Source of the DNA: Pedobacter endophyticus
GTDB lineage: Bacteria > Bacteroidota > Bacteroidia > Sphingobacteriales > Sphingobacteriaceae
Direction: 5' to 3'
DNA: 64,000 nt
Assembly: GCF_015679185.1 (NCBI RefSeq)
Contig: NZ_CP064939.1
Span: 3,472,001-3,536,000, forward strand
This document shows, one piece after another, positions 8,606-17,552 of this stretch. The notes below the pieces were generated by a model. That model saw only the letters and a list, made by a program, of their open reading frames with translations. It was not told the origin of the DNA and did not search any database. Each line of letters opens with the position of its first letter. The first letter of the stretch is position 1. The position numbers were made by a program, and so were the translations under genes.

Positions 8606-10129
8606 ATGAGCGAAACCCTACCAAAGAATAATATTTTCAAAGTAATCGGTGCATCATCTCTCGGCACCTTAATTGAATGGTACGACTTTTACATTTTTGG
8701 CAGTCTGGCTGTTATTATTGGCCATCAGCTTTTCCCCGAAGATGCCGGTGCGTCGGCACTGATTAATACCTTGGCTATTTTTGCTGCAGGATTTATCGTA
8801 AGGCCATTTGGGGCTTTGGTATTTGGTCGTTTGGGCGATCTCATTGGCCGCAAATACACTTTTCTGCTCACACTGGTTTTAATGGGCGGCTCTACTTTCT
8901 TAATCGGCTTAATTCCATCGTATAAGAGCATCGGTTATGCGGCTCCAATTTTGGTTTTGATATTAAGGTTGGTACAAGGGCTTGCCTTGGGCGGCGAATA
9001 TGGTGGCGCGGCAACCTATGTAGCCGAACATGCACCCGAAAATAAACGCGGCTTTTTTACGAGTTGGATTCAAACCACCGCAACTTTGGGGTTATTCCTG
9101 TCGTTGGGTGTAATTGTAATTACAAAAAATCTGTTGGGTGCCGAAACTTTTGGCGATTGGGGCTGGCGTATTCCTTTTTTACTATCGATTGTATTAGTCG
9201 TGGTTTCGATCTACATTCGGATGAAGATGCACGAATCGCCGCTCTTCTCTAAGTTAAAGGCCGAGGGAAATGTATCAAAAAACCCACTTAAAGAGAGCTT
9301 TAACAATAAGGCAAATTTCAAGATGGTATTGTTGGCCTTATTTGGCGCAACCATGGGGCAAGGTGTAATTTGGTACACGGGCCAGTTTTATGCGCAGTCT
9401 TTTTTAGAGAATACCTGCAAGCTCGATTTTAACGACTCACGCTACATTTTGCTTTGGGGAATTGCTTTCGCCACTCCTTTTTTTGTAATTTTTGGCGCTT
9501 GGAGCGATAAGGTTGGACGCAAATGGATTATGCTTAGCGGCATGTTATTGGGCGTGATATTTTACCGCCCCATTTACCAAATATTTTTAGATGATACAGA
9601 TTTTAGCAAGGTTGAGCAAAGTGATGTCCTGTCATCAAAACCGGACCCGGTAACCACTGTACCAATAGCGAATGCCAACGACAGCTTGAGAACTGTTTCT
9701 ACGCAGGTTTTATTAAAAAATGGCGCTTCGTTTTATAAGGTTCAAGCCGATACCCTTTCAGCTACCAGAGGCCTTTTAACAGGTAAAGAGATAATTAGGG
9801 ACAAAGTGCTGCCGAAACCAATATTTTGGAAGTTTGTAGGTTTAATTTTCTTTCAAATTTTGCTGGTAACGATGGTTTATGGGCCAATTGCGGCTTTCTT
9901 GGTCGAATTGTTTCCAACGAAGATCAGGTATACATCCATGTCGCTGCCGTATCATATTGGTAATGGCGTTTTTGGCGGCTTAGTGCCGTTTATTGCAACC
10001 TTAATTGCCAGCTTTGCGGGCTCAACGCCTTTGTCGGGCTTGTGGTACCCCATTGGCATCGCAACATTGAGCTTAATTATCGGCACAATCTATTTATCAA
10101 ACAAAAAAGACGAACGTATTAACGATTAA
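8606..10129 (+). CDS. MFS transporter, metabolite:H+ symporter type, with long central insert
   Basis: An integral membrane protein of about 507 residues. The N-terminal part, ASSLGTLIEWYDFYIFGSLA, and GRLGDLIGRKYTF are characteristic of the MHS family (ProP/KgtP/ShiA-like). I take the ATG at 8606, since the preceding twelve codons are not family-like. The protein is some 80-90 residues longer than typical members. The excess is a polar insert at about residues 318-405 between transmembrane helices of the C-terminal half. Organic acids, betaines or proline are possible substrates. The next gene starts 4 bases after the stop. Confidence 0.85.
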   Translation: MSETLPKNNIFKVIGASSLGTLIEWYDFYIFGSLAVIIGHQLFPEDAGASALINTLAIFAAGFIVRPFGALVFGRLGDLIGRKYTFLLTLVLMGGSTFLIGLIPSYKSIGYAAPILVLILRLVQGLALGGEYGGAATYVAEHAPENKRGFFTSWIQTTATLGLFLSLGVIVITKNLLGAETFGDWGWRIPFLLSIVLVVVSIYIRMKMHESPLFSKLKAEGNVSKNPLKESFNNKANFKMVLLALFGATMGQGVIWYTGQFYAQSFLENTCKLDFNDSRYILLWGIAFATPFFVIFGAWSDKVGRKWIMLSGMLLGVIFYRPIYQIFLDDTDFSKVEQSDVLSSKPDPVTTVPIANANDSLRTVSTQVLLKNGASFYKVQADTLSATRGLLTGKEIIRDKVLPKPIFWKFVGLIFFQILLVTMVYGPIAAFLVELFPTKIRYTSMSLPYHIGNGVFGGLVPFIATLIASFAGSTPLSGLWYPIGIATLSLIIGTIYLSNKKDERIND

Positions 10130-10133
10130 GATC

Positions 10134-10385
10134 ATGAATACATTAAAGAAATTTTTAGGTTTAATTTGGATGATCCTCGGGCCCCTAGCAATGACTTTTT
10201 TGTTTTTGCAGGCCATTGAAAAAGTTGGGTTAACGCACACCGATATTGAGCGGACGAATACTATTTTGCAGTGGGCGATTATTCTTTTTATCTTTTTACC
10301 AATAAGCATTGGCCTGATGATTTTCGGTTTCTACGCCTGGAAAGGTGAGTATGATAGGTTGCCTGAAAGTTCGGGAGAACTTTAA
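10134..10385 (+). CDS. Small two-helix membrane protein
   Basis: An 83-residue protein with two hydrophobic helices, about residues 7-28 and 46-68, separated by a polar loop containing THTDIERTNTI. It starts 4 bases after the MFS transporter stop, so it is almost certainly co-translated and may be a subunit or stabiliser of that transporter. I associate it with the DUF6814 small-protein family found next to MHS transporters in Bacteroidota, from memory. No enzymatic motif is present. Confidence 0.7.
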   Translation: MNTLKKFLGLIWMILGPLAMTFLFLQAIEKVGLTHTDIERTNTILQWAIILFIFLPISIGLMIFGFYAWKGEYDRLPESSGEL

Positions 10386-11153
10386 TAAGGATGTTGTCAA
10401 AACCCTTGCTGTCATTCCGAGGCACGAGGAATCCCTATGCGATAGAAGATGAATGTTCATATACCGCTGCCAATGGCAGAGACGGAAATAAACACCGTCA
10501 TTTCGACGTTAGGAGAAATCTGTTTCCTACATGGCCCAACACTTTGTCGCAGCACTTCTTTTCGTGCATCTTGGGTTACAGATTTCTCGGCTAAGCTCGA
10601 AATGACGATATTTTGATGGATGCGTTGCCACGGAGGCACGGAAAGCACGGAGAAAAATGTGAAACATGTTTCCGTGTCAATCTGTGTTTCCGTGGCCGTA
10701 ATTTTGAGCACGCGATAATTGGGGTTGCCACGGAGGCATTCTGAATGAATAATTGGATAGGCAAAAGCGAGACGCTTGCGCCAGATGGGGGTTTTATCCT
10801 TAACTTAATAGCATTGGTAGCGTCCCGCTACGACGATCTCGGTTAATAGCGGGCGCAAACCCCTAGCTTTAAGATCCCCAGCCAAGCTGAGGATGACGAC
10901 CGTTCATAGTTGATGCCAAGATAGGCCCAACACTTTGTCGTAGCACTTCTTTTCGTGCATCTTGGGTTACAGATTTCTCGGCTAAGCTCGAAATGACGAT
11001 CTTTTGATGCATGCGTTGCCACGGAAGGCATTCTGAATGAATAATTGGATAGGCACAAGCGAGGAACTCCCCTACTTGGGTTACAGATTTCTCCTCGTTC
11101 CTCGTTCGAAATGACGATACTTCGGACTTAGGCCTTTCCGACCTCGGACTTCC
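10386..11153. repeat. Gene-free stretch filled with modular repeats
   Basis: This 768-base gap holds no credible gene. A 102-base unit at 10533-10634 recurs almost unchanged at 10924-11025; both include agatttctcggctaagctcg. A second pair, ggcattctgaatgaataatt, occurs at 10735 and 11027. A class 3 block (ccccagccaagctgaggatg) lies near 10875. Short frames that cross it encode only repeat-derived peptides. Confidence 0.85.
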
Positions 11154-12338
11154 TTACAAAACCCTCAACAATAGACCTTTCAAATATTCGCCTTCTGAGA
11201 ACGAAATTCTAACAGGGTGATCTTCTGGTTGGCAGAACTGCTTAATTATCTGTACCTCTTTGCCAGCATCTAAGGCGGCCCAGGCGATAATCTGCTTAAA
11301 GGTTTCAATATCAACAGCACCTGAACACGAAAACGTAGCCAGCAATCCGCCTTTTTCGAGTAAGAGCATGCCCAAACGGTTCAAATCTTTATATGCTCTT
11401 GCCGCCCGATCCAAAGCCGAACGCGATGGTGCATATTTTGGCGGATCGAGCACAATGACGTCGAATAATTCTCCGGATTCTTTAAAAGCCCTTAGTTGTT
11501 TATTTACGTCAGATTGTATGGCAGTAACCTTATTTGCATCGAACTTATTCAGTTCCACGTTCTGTTTTAACGTTTCTACAGCAAGGTTAGAGCTATCTAC
11601 GCTGGTAACATTCGCCGCATCGTTGGCCAAACAGTTTAAGCTAAAGCCGCCGCTGTAACTAAAGCAATCCAACACTTTTTTACCTTTTGCGTAACTGGCC
11701 AAAATCTTTCTGTTATCGCGTTGGTCGCAATAGAAGCCTGATTTTTGTCCCTCGGCAATGTTGATATTATAGGCAATTCCGTTTTCTTTAACTTCCAAAA
11801 ACTCGGGTGGGTTTTCGCCCCAAAGCAAGCCGTTTTCTATTGGCAGTCCTTCGTGTGTACGAGCGGTGGCATCGCTTTTATCAAAAATCCCTTTCGGCTG
11901 TAATTCTGCTTTTAAAATCTCAACAATGGTCGATTTTTCCCTTTCAATTCCTGTGCTCAAAATCTGTAGGGAAAGAAAATCGGCATATTTATCCACGATT
12001 AATCCGGGCAGAAAATCAGCTTCGCTGAACACTAAACGGCAGGTATTCGTTTCACTATTTAAAATCGGTTGGCGGGCGGCAATGGCCTGTTTCAATCGGT
12101 TTTCGTACCAATCTTTACCTATTGTTTGGTTTTCATCCCATTCTAGCAAACGCACCGCAACCCGCGAATTGCTATTGTAATAACCATAGGCTAGAAACTC
12201 CTTGTCAAAGGCAAAAACCTTTACCACTTCCCCATCTTCGGGTTTCCCTTTTACTTTTTCTAAAGCACCAGAAAATACCCACGGATGCCTTTGTAATGCT
12301 GCTTTCTCTTTACCCTTTTTTAATGAGATTTCTACCAT
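11154..12338 (-). CDS. rlmI: RlmI-type 23S rRNA (cytosine-C5) methyltransferase
   Basis: A 394-residue protein. The N-terminal PUA domain (about 1-80) contains RHPWVFSGALEKV. A central segment, INIAEGQKSGFYCDQRDNR near 192-210, and the Rossmann methyltransferase domain VLDCFSYSGGFSLN near 222-235 (SAM motif I) are followed by DVIVLDPPKYAPS near 295-307, the motif IV region. This order is that of RlmI, which methylates C1962 of 23S rRNA in Escherichia coli. The gene is flanked on both sides by repeat-rich DNA and seems monocistronic. Confidence 0.85.
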   Translation of the reverse strand: MVEISLKKGKEKAALQRHPWVFSGALEKVKGKPEDGEVVKVFAFDKEFLAYGYYNSNSRVAVRLLEWDENQTIGKDWYENRLKQAIAARQPILNSETNTCRLVFSEADFLPGLIVDKYADFLSLQILSTGIEREKSTIVEILKAELQPKGIFDKSDATARTHEGLPIENGLLWGENPPEFLEVKENGIAYNINIAEGQKSGFYCDQRDNRKILASYAKGKKVLDCFSYSGGFSLNCLANDAANVTSVDSSNLAVETLKQNVELNKFDANKVTAIQSDVNKQLRAFKESGELFDVIVLDPPKYAPSRSALDRAARAYKDLNRLGMLLLEKGGLLATFSCSGAVDIETFKQIIAWAALDAGKEVQIIKQFCQPEDHPVRISFSEGEYLKGLLLRVL

Positions 12339-13052
12339 GATGCAAAGGTAGTGATTTAGTCTCTAGTCTGAAGTCTTGAGTCTAAAGTCTGTGGTTTATG
12401 GGCGGCAATTCTGAGTTTTAATTTTTGGAAAAAAATCAATATAAAGTGACGTTTATTATTCTTGCCGTCTTTCCCGCAGGCGGGAATCTTAAAGCGAGAG
12501 CAGCAGCATTAGCATTAGGATCCCCAGCCAAGCTGAGGATGACGACCGTTCATGTAGAGGCTTTTAAAACAGTGAGTTGCAAACCAACCTCATTGCGAGG
12601 CACGCCCGCCTGACCGGACGGGCAGGAATGCTATTAAGTTAAGCTCTTCAGTTGTCATTATAAGAAAGAGTTTAGGCATAAAATCAAGTATGAGCTAAAT
12701 AGTTATCCGATCACCATTATTCTTGCCGTCTTTCCCGCGCAGGCGGGAATCTTAAAGCGAGAGCAGCAGCATTAGCATTAGGATCCCCAGTCAAGCTGAG
12801 GATGACGACCGTTCATGTAGAGGCTTTTAAAACAGTGAGTTGCAAACCAACGTCATTGCGAAGCCGGGCTTGTGCCTTTCGACTACGCTCAAGATAAACT
12901 CAGCTGAAGCAATCTGATTAACGGAAAGAGATTGCTTCGTTCCTCGCAATGACGACCGTTCGTAGAAGCTGTCCATTGATAGCGTGTAAGGATAACTATC
13001 GGATGACAGAAACAATTCAAACAATTAAACAATTCCAACAGTTAACCATTTC
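12339..13052. repeat. Gene-free stretch with a 140-base direct repeat
   Basis: A block of about 143 bases beginning ttcttgccgtctttcccgc occurs at 12455-12598 and again at 12716-12861. The second copy differs mainly by a two-base insertion in gcgcaggcggg. Each contains a class 3 module (gcattaggatccccag). A class 2 inverted module (cgtcattgcgaag to gattgcttcg) follows at 12853-12955. No gene is supported. Confidence 0.85.
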
Positions 13053-14087
13053 CTACAAAAACCTGTTGCCCAAACTCTTTTGTTTCCTCACGAGTTCAGT
13101 ATCCAAAACCTTTGTTTCAAATTCTGTTACTGGTCGTTTGGCTTCAATCATCGAAATCAGCAATTCTGTAGCCACCTGCCCCATTTCAAAAGCGGGTTGC
13201 TTTACTGAGGTTAGCGAGGGCGAAAACAGTTCGACAACGCTCGAATTGGTAAAACCGGCAATTGCAATTTTATGGGCAACCTCGGGGTTTGTTTTCTTTA
13301 GGGCCATAATACAGCCCGTGGTAAGTCTGTCGCTGGCAATAAAAATACCATCGGGGCTGAGCGGTATCAGTGCTTTAACCGCTTGCTCGAGTTCGGCGCT
13401 ATGCATGCCCCCATGTTGGCAATATTTCACCAAATCGGGGTTAAATTCGATATGATATTTGGCCAGAGCCGCCTGGTATCCTTTTAAGCGCTCCTTTGTA
13501 ATAGAAAGATTCTCTGAATTGGTTAAGTGCGCAATTTTCCGCTTTCCCGATAAAATCAAATGTTCTGTGGCATCAAAAGCGCCTTTAAAATTATTGGCAA
13601 TTACTTTGTGGGTTTCAAAATCTTCGGGCACACGATCGAAAAAAACGATGGGCAAACCTTTGCCATACAAATCGCGGAGGTAATCGATGTCTTGCGTTTC
13701 TGATGATAAGGCAATCAACAAGCCGTCAATCGATCTCGATGCCAGATGCTCAACGTTCAGCTTTTCCTGTTTGTACGATTCGTGGCTTTGAGAAATAATT
13801 ACATGATAATCCTTGTCGTAGGCAATCGACTCGATGCCGTTAATTACCTGCGAAAAAAAGTTGTTGGCAATTTCGCTAACGATGATCCCGATCGAGTAGC
13901 TTCGGCGTTCCTTTAAACTTCGGGCAATGGGGTTGGCCCTGTAATTTACCTTCTCAGCATACGCCAAAACGAGCTTTTTTGTTTCTTCACTAATTTCGTA
14001 ACGGTCTCTTAAAGCCCTCGAAACTGTCGAGGTAGACAGGCCCAGTGCTTTAGCAATATCTTTTATGGTAGAAGTTTCAAATCTCAT
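13053..14087 (-). CDS. LacI-family transcriptional regulator of the pectin locus
   Basis: A 344-residue protein. Residues 1-60 are a LacI helix-turn-helix plus hinge: TIKDIAKALGLSTSTVSRAL and VNYRANPIARSLK. Residues 62-344 are a periplasmic-binding-protein-like sensor domain, with GIIVSEIANNFFSQVINGIE and DGIFIASDRLTTG. It is divergent from susC, 253 bases away, and a near-palindromic AACGTT-centred site occurs in the gap. I infer that it responds to a pectin breakdown intermediate, probably a uronate derivative such as KDG, and controls the locus. The effector is not shown by the sequence. Confidence 0.88.
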   Translation of the reverse strand: MRFETSTIKDIAKALGLSTSTVSRALRDRYEISEETKKLVLAYAEKVNYRANPIARSLKERRSYSIGIIVSEIANNFFSQVINGIESIAYDKDYHVIISQSHESYKQEKLNVEHLASRSIDGLLIALSSETQDIDYLRDLYGKGLPIVFFDRVPEDFETHKVIANNFKGAFDATEHLILSGKRKIAHLTNSENLSITKERLKGYQAALAKYHIEFNPDLVKYCQHGGMHSAELEQAVKALIPLSPDGIFIASDRLTTGCIMALKKTNPEVAHKIAIAGFTNSSVVELFSPSLTSVKQPAFEMGQVATELLISMIEAKRPVTEFETKVLDTELVRKQKSLGNRFL

Positions 14088-14173
14088 CTTTCAGGGGATG
14101 CGTACAAGTTACGAAAAATATCTCTTTTGATGGTTTTGATCACAATATTAATAAACGTTAAAACTACGTTTTT

Positions 14174-14188
14174 GGGAACGTTTGCACA
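14174..14188 (-). promoter_or_regulatory. Candidate LacI-type operator upstream of susC
   Basis: The top strand reads GGGAACGTTTGCACA, which is TGTGCAAACGTTCCC on the other strand, a LacI/GalR-type pattern centred on an AACGTT palindrome. A second AACGTT core lies 23 bases upstream at 14154-14159. Very similar words occur at 39299-39313 and 40488-40502 upstream of other pectinase genes. It lies 87 bases upstream of the lacI start and about 150 upstream of susC. Confidence 0.55.
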
Positions 14189-14340
14189 GTTTTTTGGTTA
14201 AAATCGATTCCAATCCATTTTTAGTTTGTAAAATTGTTTAATCAACCTAACCAAATATAATCAACCCTTATCACCGCGACATAGAATTATCTTCTGAGTT
14301 CACCCTATAAATCATTCAATCAACAAATAAATCAATCACT

Positions 14341-17300
14341 ATGAGCAGAGTTTTACTCTTATTGGCATTTCTCTCTTTTTTTGGTTCGTCTGTAGTAAAA
14401 GCACAAAACAGACAGCTTACCGGAACAATAAAAGATAAAGCCGACGGGCAACCTTTAGTTGGCGTTAGCATTACCATTAAAGATTCGAAAACCGGCGCCA
14501 GCACCGACGGAAACGGTGTTTTTAAAATCAGCATTCCCTCAAAAGGTGCTGTTCTTACCTTTACCTACATCGGATATAAAACGAAAACTATCGGCGTAAC
14601 GGACCAATCCAAATTGGATTTAACCTTAGAAGAAGATGCAAATACCTTGCAGGAGGTTACGGTAAATGTGGGTTACGGCGTAGTACGGAAGAAAGATTTA
14701 ACGGGTGCAGTATCATCTGTTGGGGCCGATGTAATTGCAGCGGCGCCCGTTTCATCAGCGTTGGAAGCCATTCAAGGCCGTGTTGCTGGGGTTAATATCG
14801 CTTCAACCGAAGGTTCTCCCGATGCAGAAATGGTAGTTAGGGTAAGGGGCGGTGGCTCTATTACCGGCGACAATTCTCCGCTGTATATTGTAGATGGATT
14901 TCCGGTGGCTTCAATTGCTGATATTGCACCGCAGGATATTGAAACGATAGACATTTTAAAGGATGCATCATCGACGGCTATTTATGGTTCGCGGGGTGCA
15001 AACGGGGTAATTTTGGTAACAACAAAGAACAGTAAAGATGGCAAAACAACAATTGCCTACAATGTTTTTACGGGCGTTAAAAATTTAGCGAACAAGTTAG
15101 ATGTTTTATCTCCCCTTGATTATGTTACCTGGCAGTACGAACGTTCGTTGTTAGATAACTCGCCAATTGATTACACGCAGTACTTTGGCAACTATCAAGA
15201 TATCGATCTGTATGGAAATGTGCCGACAAACGATTGGCAGGAAATTGTTTTTGGCCGTACGGGAACTACATTCAACCAGAACCTGAACATTAGTGGCGGC
15301 GGCGAAAAAACCAAATATAGCCTTAGCCATAGTTATGTAAAGGACAAAGCGATTATGCAACTTTCTGATTTTGAAAGGCAGAATGTAAATTTTAAGCTCA
15401 ACCATAAATTATACGATAGGCTGACCCTCGATTTCGGGTTTAGATATGCCAACACAAAAATTAAAGGCGGCGGTGCAAACGAACAAAACGAGGTTTCGTC
15501 GGCCGATTCTCGCCTCAAAAATGCGATGATTTATCCGCCATTCCCCGTACCGGGCTTAACCACTACGACCGAAACCGACGACGAGTTTAACTTATACAGT
15601 CCTTTAATTTCTATTTCTGATAACGACCAATATATCCAACGTAAAACCTATAACCTAAATGGTGCGGTTAGCTGGGATATTATTGATAATTTAAGGCTCC
15701 GCACGGAGGTCGGTTACGATGGCTACCGGAACGATCAGGATCGTTTTTATGGTACAACAACCTATTACGTGCGAAATGTGCCCTCGGCCGAAAATCAAAA
15801 CCTTCCGGCCCTTATTCTTACCAATTCCAATAGAAACAGTTTCAGAAATACCAACACGTTAAACTATAATTTTAGTAAAATTTTAGGTAAAGACCACAAC
15901 CTAACTGCTTTGCTTGGGCAGGAATTTATAAAAACTGAACTGGACATTTTAACAAACGTGGTTCACGGGTTTCCAGAGTCATTCGGTTTTCAGGATGCTA
16001 GAAAATTATCTACGCAAGGAAAAGCCAATTCGATTGATAACAATTTTTCGCCTGATGATAAATTGCTTTCATTTTTCGGACGGGCAAACTACGATTACCT
16101 GGGCAAGTACTTAATCAGTGCAACTTTTAGGGCCGATGGTTCGTCGAAATTCTCGCCGGGCAATCAATGGGGTTATTTCCCATCAGTTTCTGCCGCCTGG
16201 CGCATTTCTCAGGAAGAGTTTATGCAGGGCACAAAATCGTGGCTTAGCGATTTAAAGTTGAGGGCCAGTTATGGTACTGCCGGAAATAACAATATCCCGC
16301 CGGGACAGATGAACCAAACCTTCCAAAATTCGGTTACCACTTGGGTAAATGGCTTTAACAACTATTGGGCAGCCTCTAAAACGATGGCCAATCCCGATTT
16401 GAAATGGGAAACCACCGTTACCAAAAATTTAGGTTTGGATTTTACTTTGTTCGATGCAAAAGTTACCGGTACTATTGATGCTTATCTAAACCGAACAAAA
16501 GATTTGTTGCTTCAATTCCCAGTTGCTGGTACAGGTTACGATTTTCAATACCGCAACATCGGCGAAACGCAGAATAAGGGGCTCGAATTCTCGCTGAACT
16601 GGAACGCGATCAGAAAGACGAATTTCGATTTATCATTTTCTGCAAACATCAACTTCAACAGAAATAAAATAATTTCGTTAGGTGCAATTAAAAACATCAA
16701 CGGCACATCCGGCTGGGCTTCAACGGAGATCAATGTCGATTATTTAGTAGAGGAAGGCGCTTCAGTGGGCAGAATTTACGGTTACCGCAACGCCGGCAGA
16801 TACGAAGTGTCGGATTTTACTGGCTATAATGCGACAACAAACACGTGGACGTTAAAGCCGGGCATCGTAAATGGTTCTGAGTTTTTAGGCACCATCAGGC
16901 CGGGAACAATGAAAATCGAAGATCTCTCTGGTGATGGCAAAATTGATTTATCAGACCGTACCGTTATCGGCAATGCAAATCCGCTAAATACCGGAGGATT
17001 TTCTGTCAATTCGAGAATTTACGGCTTCGATATTGGCGCCTACTTTAACTGGAGCTACGGAAACGATGTGTACAATGCCAATAAAATCGAATACACCTCA
17101 ACCAGTAAATACAGCTCTCGAAACATGCTCTCGATCATGGAATCGGGCAACCGCTGGACGAACCTTCGTGCTGATGGAACGCTCAGCAACGACCCAACCG
17201 AGCTTGCTGCCATGAATGCCAATACCACTTTATGGTCGCCATACATGAAAACCTTTGTGCTGAGCGATTGGGCGGTAGAAGATGGATCGTTTTTACGTTT

Positions 17301-17529
17301 ATCTACCTTAACGCTGGGCTATACGTTGCCGGCAAGAATTTCGAGCAAACTTAAAATGAAAAAGCTGCGCCTTTATGCCTCGGCATATAATTTATGGCTG
17401 CTAACAGATTATACAGGCTTTGATCCCGAGGTTTCGACCAGGCGCAGAACAAACCTAACGCCCGGTGTAGATTATTCGGCTTATCCAAAAAGCAAATCGT
17501 TTGTATTTGGTTTAAATGTTAATTTTTAG
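14341..17529 (+). CDS. SusC/RagA-type TonB-dependent outer-membrane transporter
   Basis: A 1062-residue protein. A signal peptide (1-22) is followed by a carboxypeptidase-like regulatory domain (about 24-100, beginning LTGTIKDKADGQPLVGVSI), a TonB-box and plug domain (about 105-225, with GYGVVRKKDLTGAVSSV and IYGSRGANGVILVTTK), and a 22-strand barrel ending KSFVFGLNVNF. It imports oligosaccharides, here presumably pectin-derived, with the SusD partner encoded 23 bases downstream. Expression is expected to be induced by pectin through the divergent LacI-family regulator or an unseen sensor. Confidence 0.93.
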   Translation: MSRVLLLLAFLSFFGSSVVKAQNRQLTGTIKDKADGQPLVGVSITIKDSKTGASTDGNGVFKISIPSKGAVLTFTYIGYKTKTIGVTDQSKLDLTLEEDANTLQEVTVNVGYGVVRKKDLTGAVSSVGADVIAAAPVSSALEAIQGRVAGVNIASTEGSPDAEMVVRVRGGGSITGDNSPLYIVDGFPVASIADIAPQDIETIDILKDASSTAIYGSRGANGVILVTTKNSKDGKTTIAYNVFTGVKNLANKLDVLSPLDYVTWQYERSLLDNSPIDYTQYFGNYQDIDLYGNVPTNDWQEIVFGRTGTTFNQNLNISGGGEKTKYSLSHSYVKDKAIMQLSDFERQNVNFKLNHKLYDRLTLDFGFRYANTKIKGGGANEQNEVSSADSRLKNAMIYPPFPVPGLTTTTETDDEFNLYSPLISISDNDQYIQRKTYNLNGAVSWDIIDNLRLRTEVGYDGYRNDQDRFYGTTTYYVRNVPSAENQNLPALILTNSNRNSFRNTNTLNYNFSKILGKDHNLTALLGQEFIKTELDILTNVVHGFPESFGFQDARKLSTQGKANSIDNNFSPDDKLLSFFGRANYDYLGKYLISATFRADGSSKFSPGNQWGYFPSVSAAWRISQEEFMQGTKSWLSDLKLRASYGTAGNNNIPPGQMNQTFQNSVTTWVNGFNNYWAASKTMANPDLKWETTVTKNLGLDFTLFDAKVTGTIDAYLNRTKDLLLQFPVAGTGYDFQYRNIGETQNKGLEFSLNWNAIRKTNFDLSFSANINFNRNKIISLGAIKNINGTSGWASTEINVDYLVEEGASVGRIYGYRNAGRYEVSDFTGYNATTNTWTLKPGIVNGSEFLGTIRPGTMKIEDLSGDGKIDLSDRTVIGNANPLNTGGFSVNSRIYGFDIGAYFNWSYGNDVYNANKIEYTSTSKYSSRNMLSIMESGNRWTNLRADGTLSNDPTELAAMNANTTLWSPYMKTFVLSDWAVEDGSFLRLSTLTLGYTLPARISSKLKMKKLRLYASAYNLWLLTDYTGFDPEVSTRRRTNLTPGVDYSAYPKSKSFVFGLNVNF

Positions 17530-17552
17530 GCTACAATTTTAATTTCAAAGAA

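Noticed and set aside
10391-11058. Several frames of 67-84 codons on both strands in the 10.4-11.1 kb gap
   Set aside because: All follow the class 3, 4 and 5 repeats and translate repeat arms; none has a convincing start region or a known domain.
12425-13024. Frames of 62-65 codons beside the RlmI gene
   Set aside because: They lie in the 140-base direct repeat and its class 2 neighbour and encode repeat peptides.
10386-13052. A possible CRISPR array in the repeat-rich gaps
   Set aside because: Repeats are few, long, irregularly spaced and of several classes; there is no unit of about 30-40 bases with equal spacers and no cas gene.
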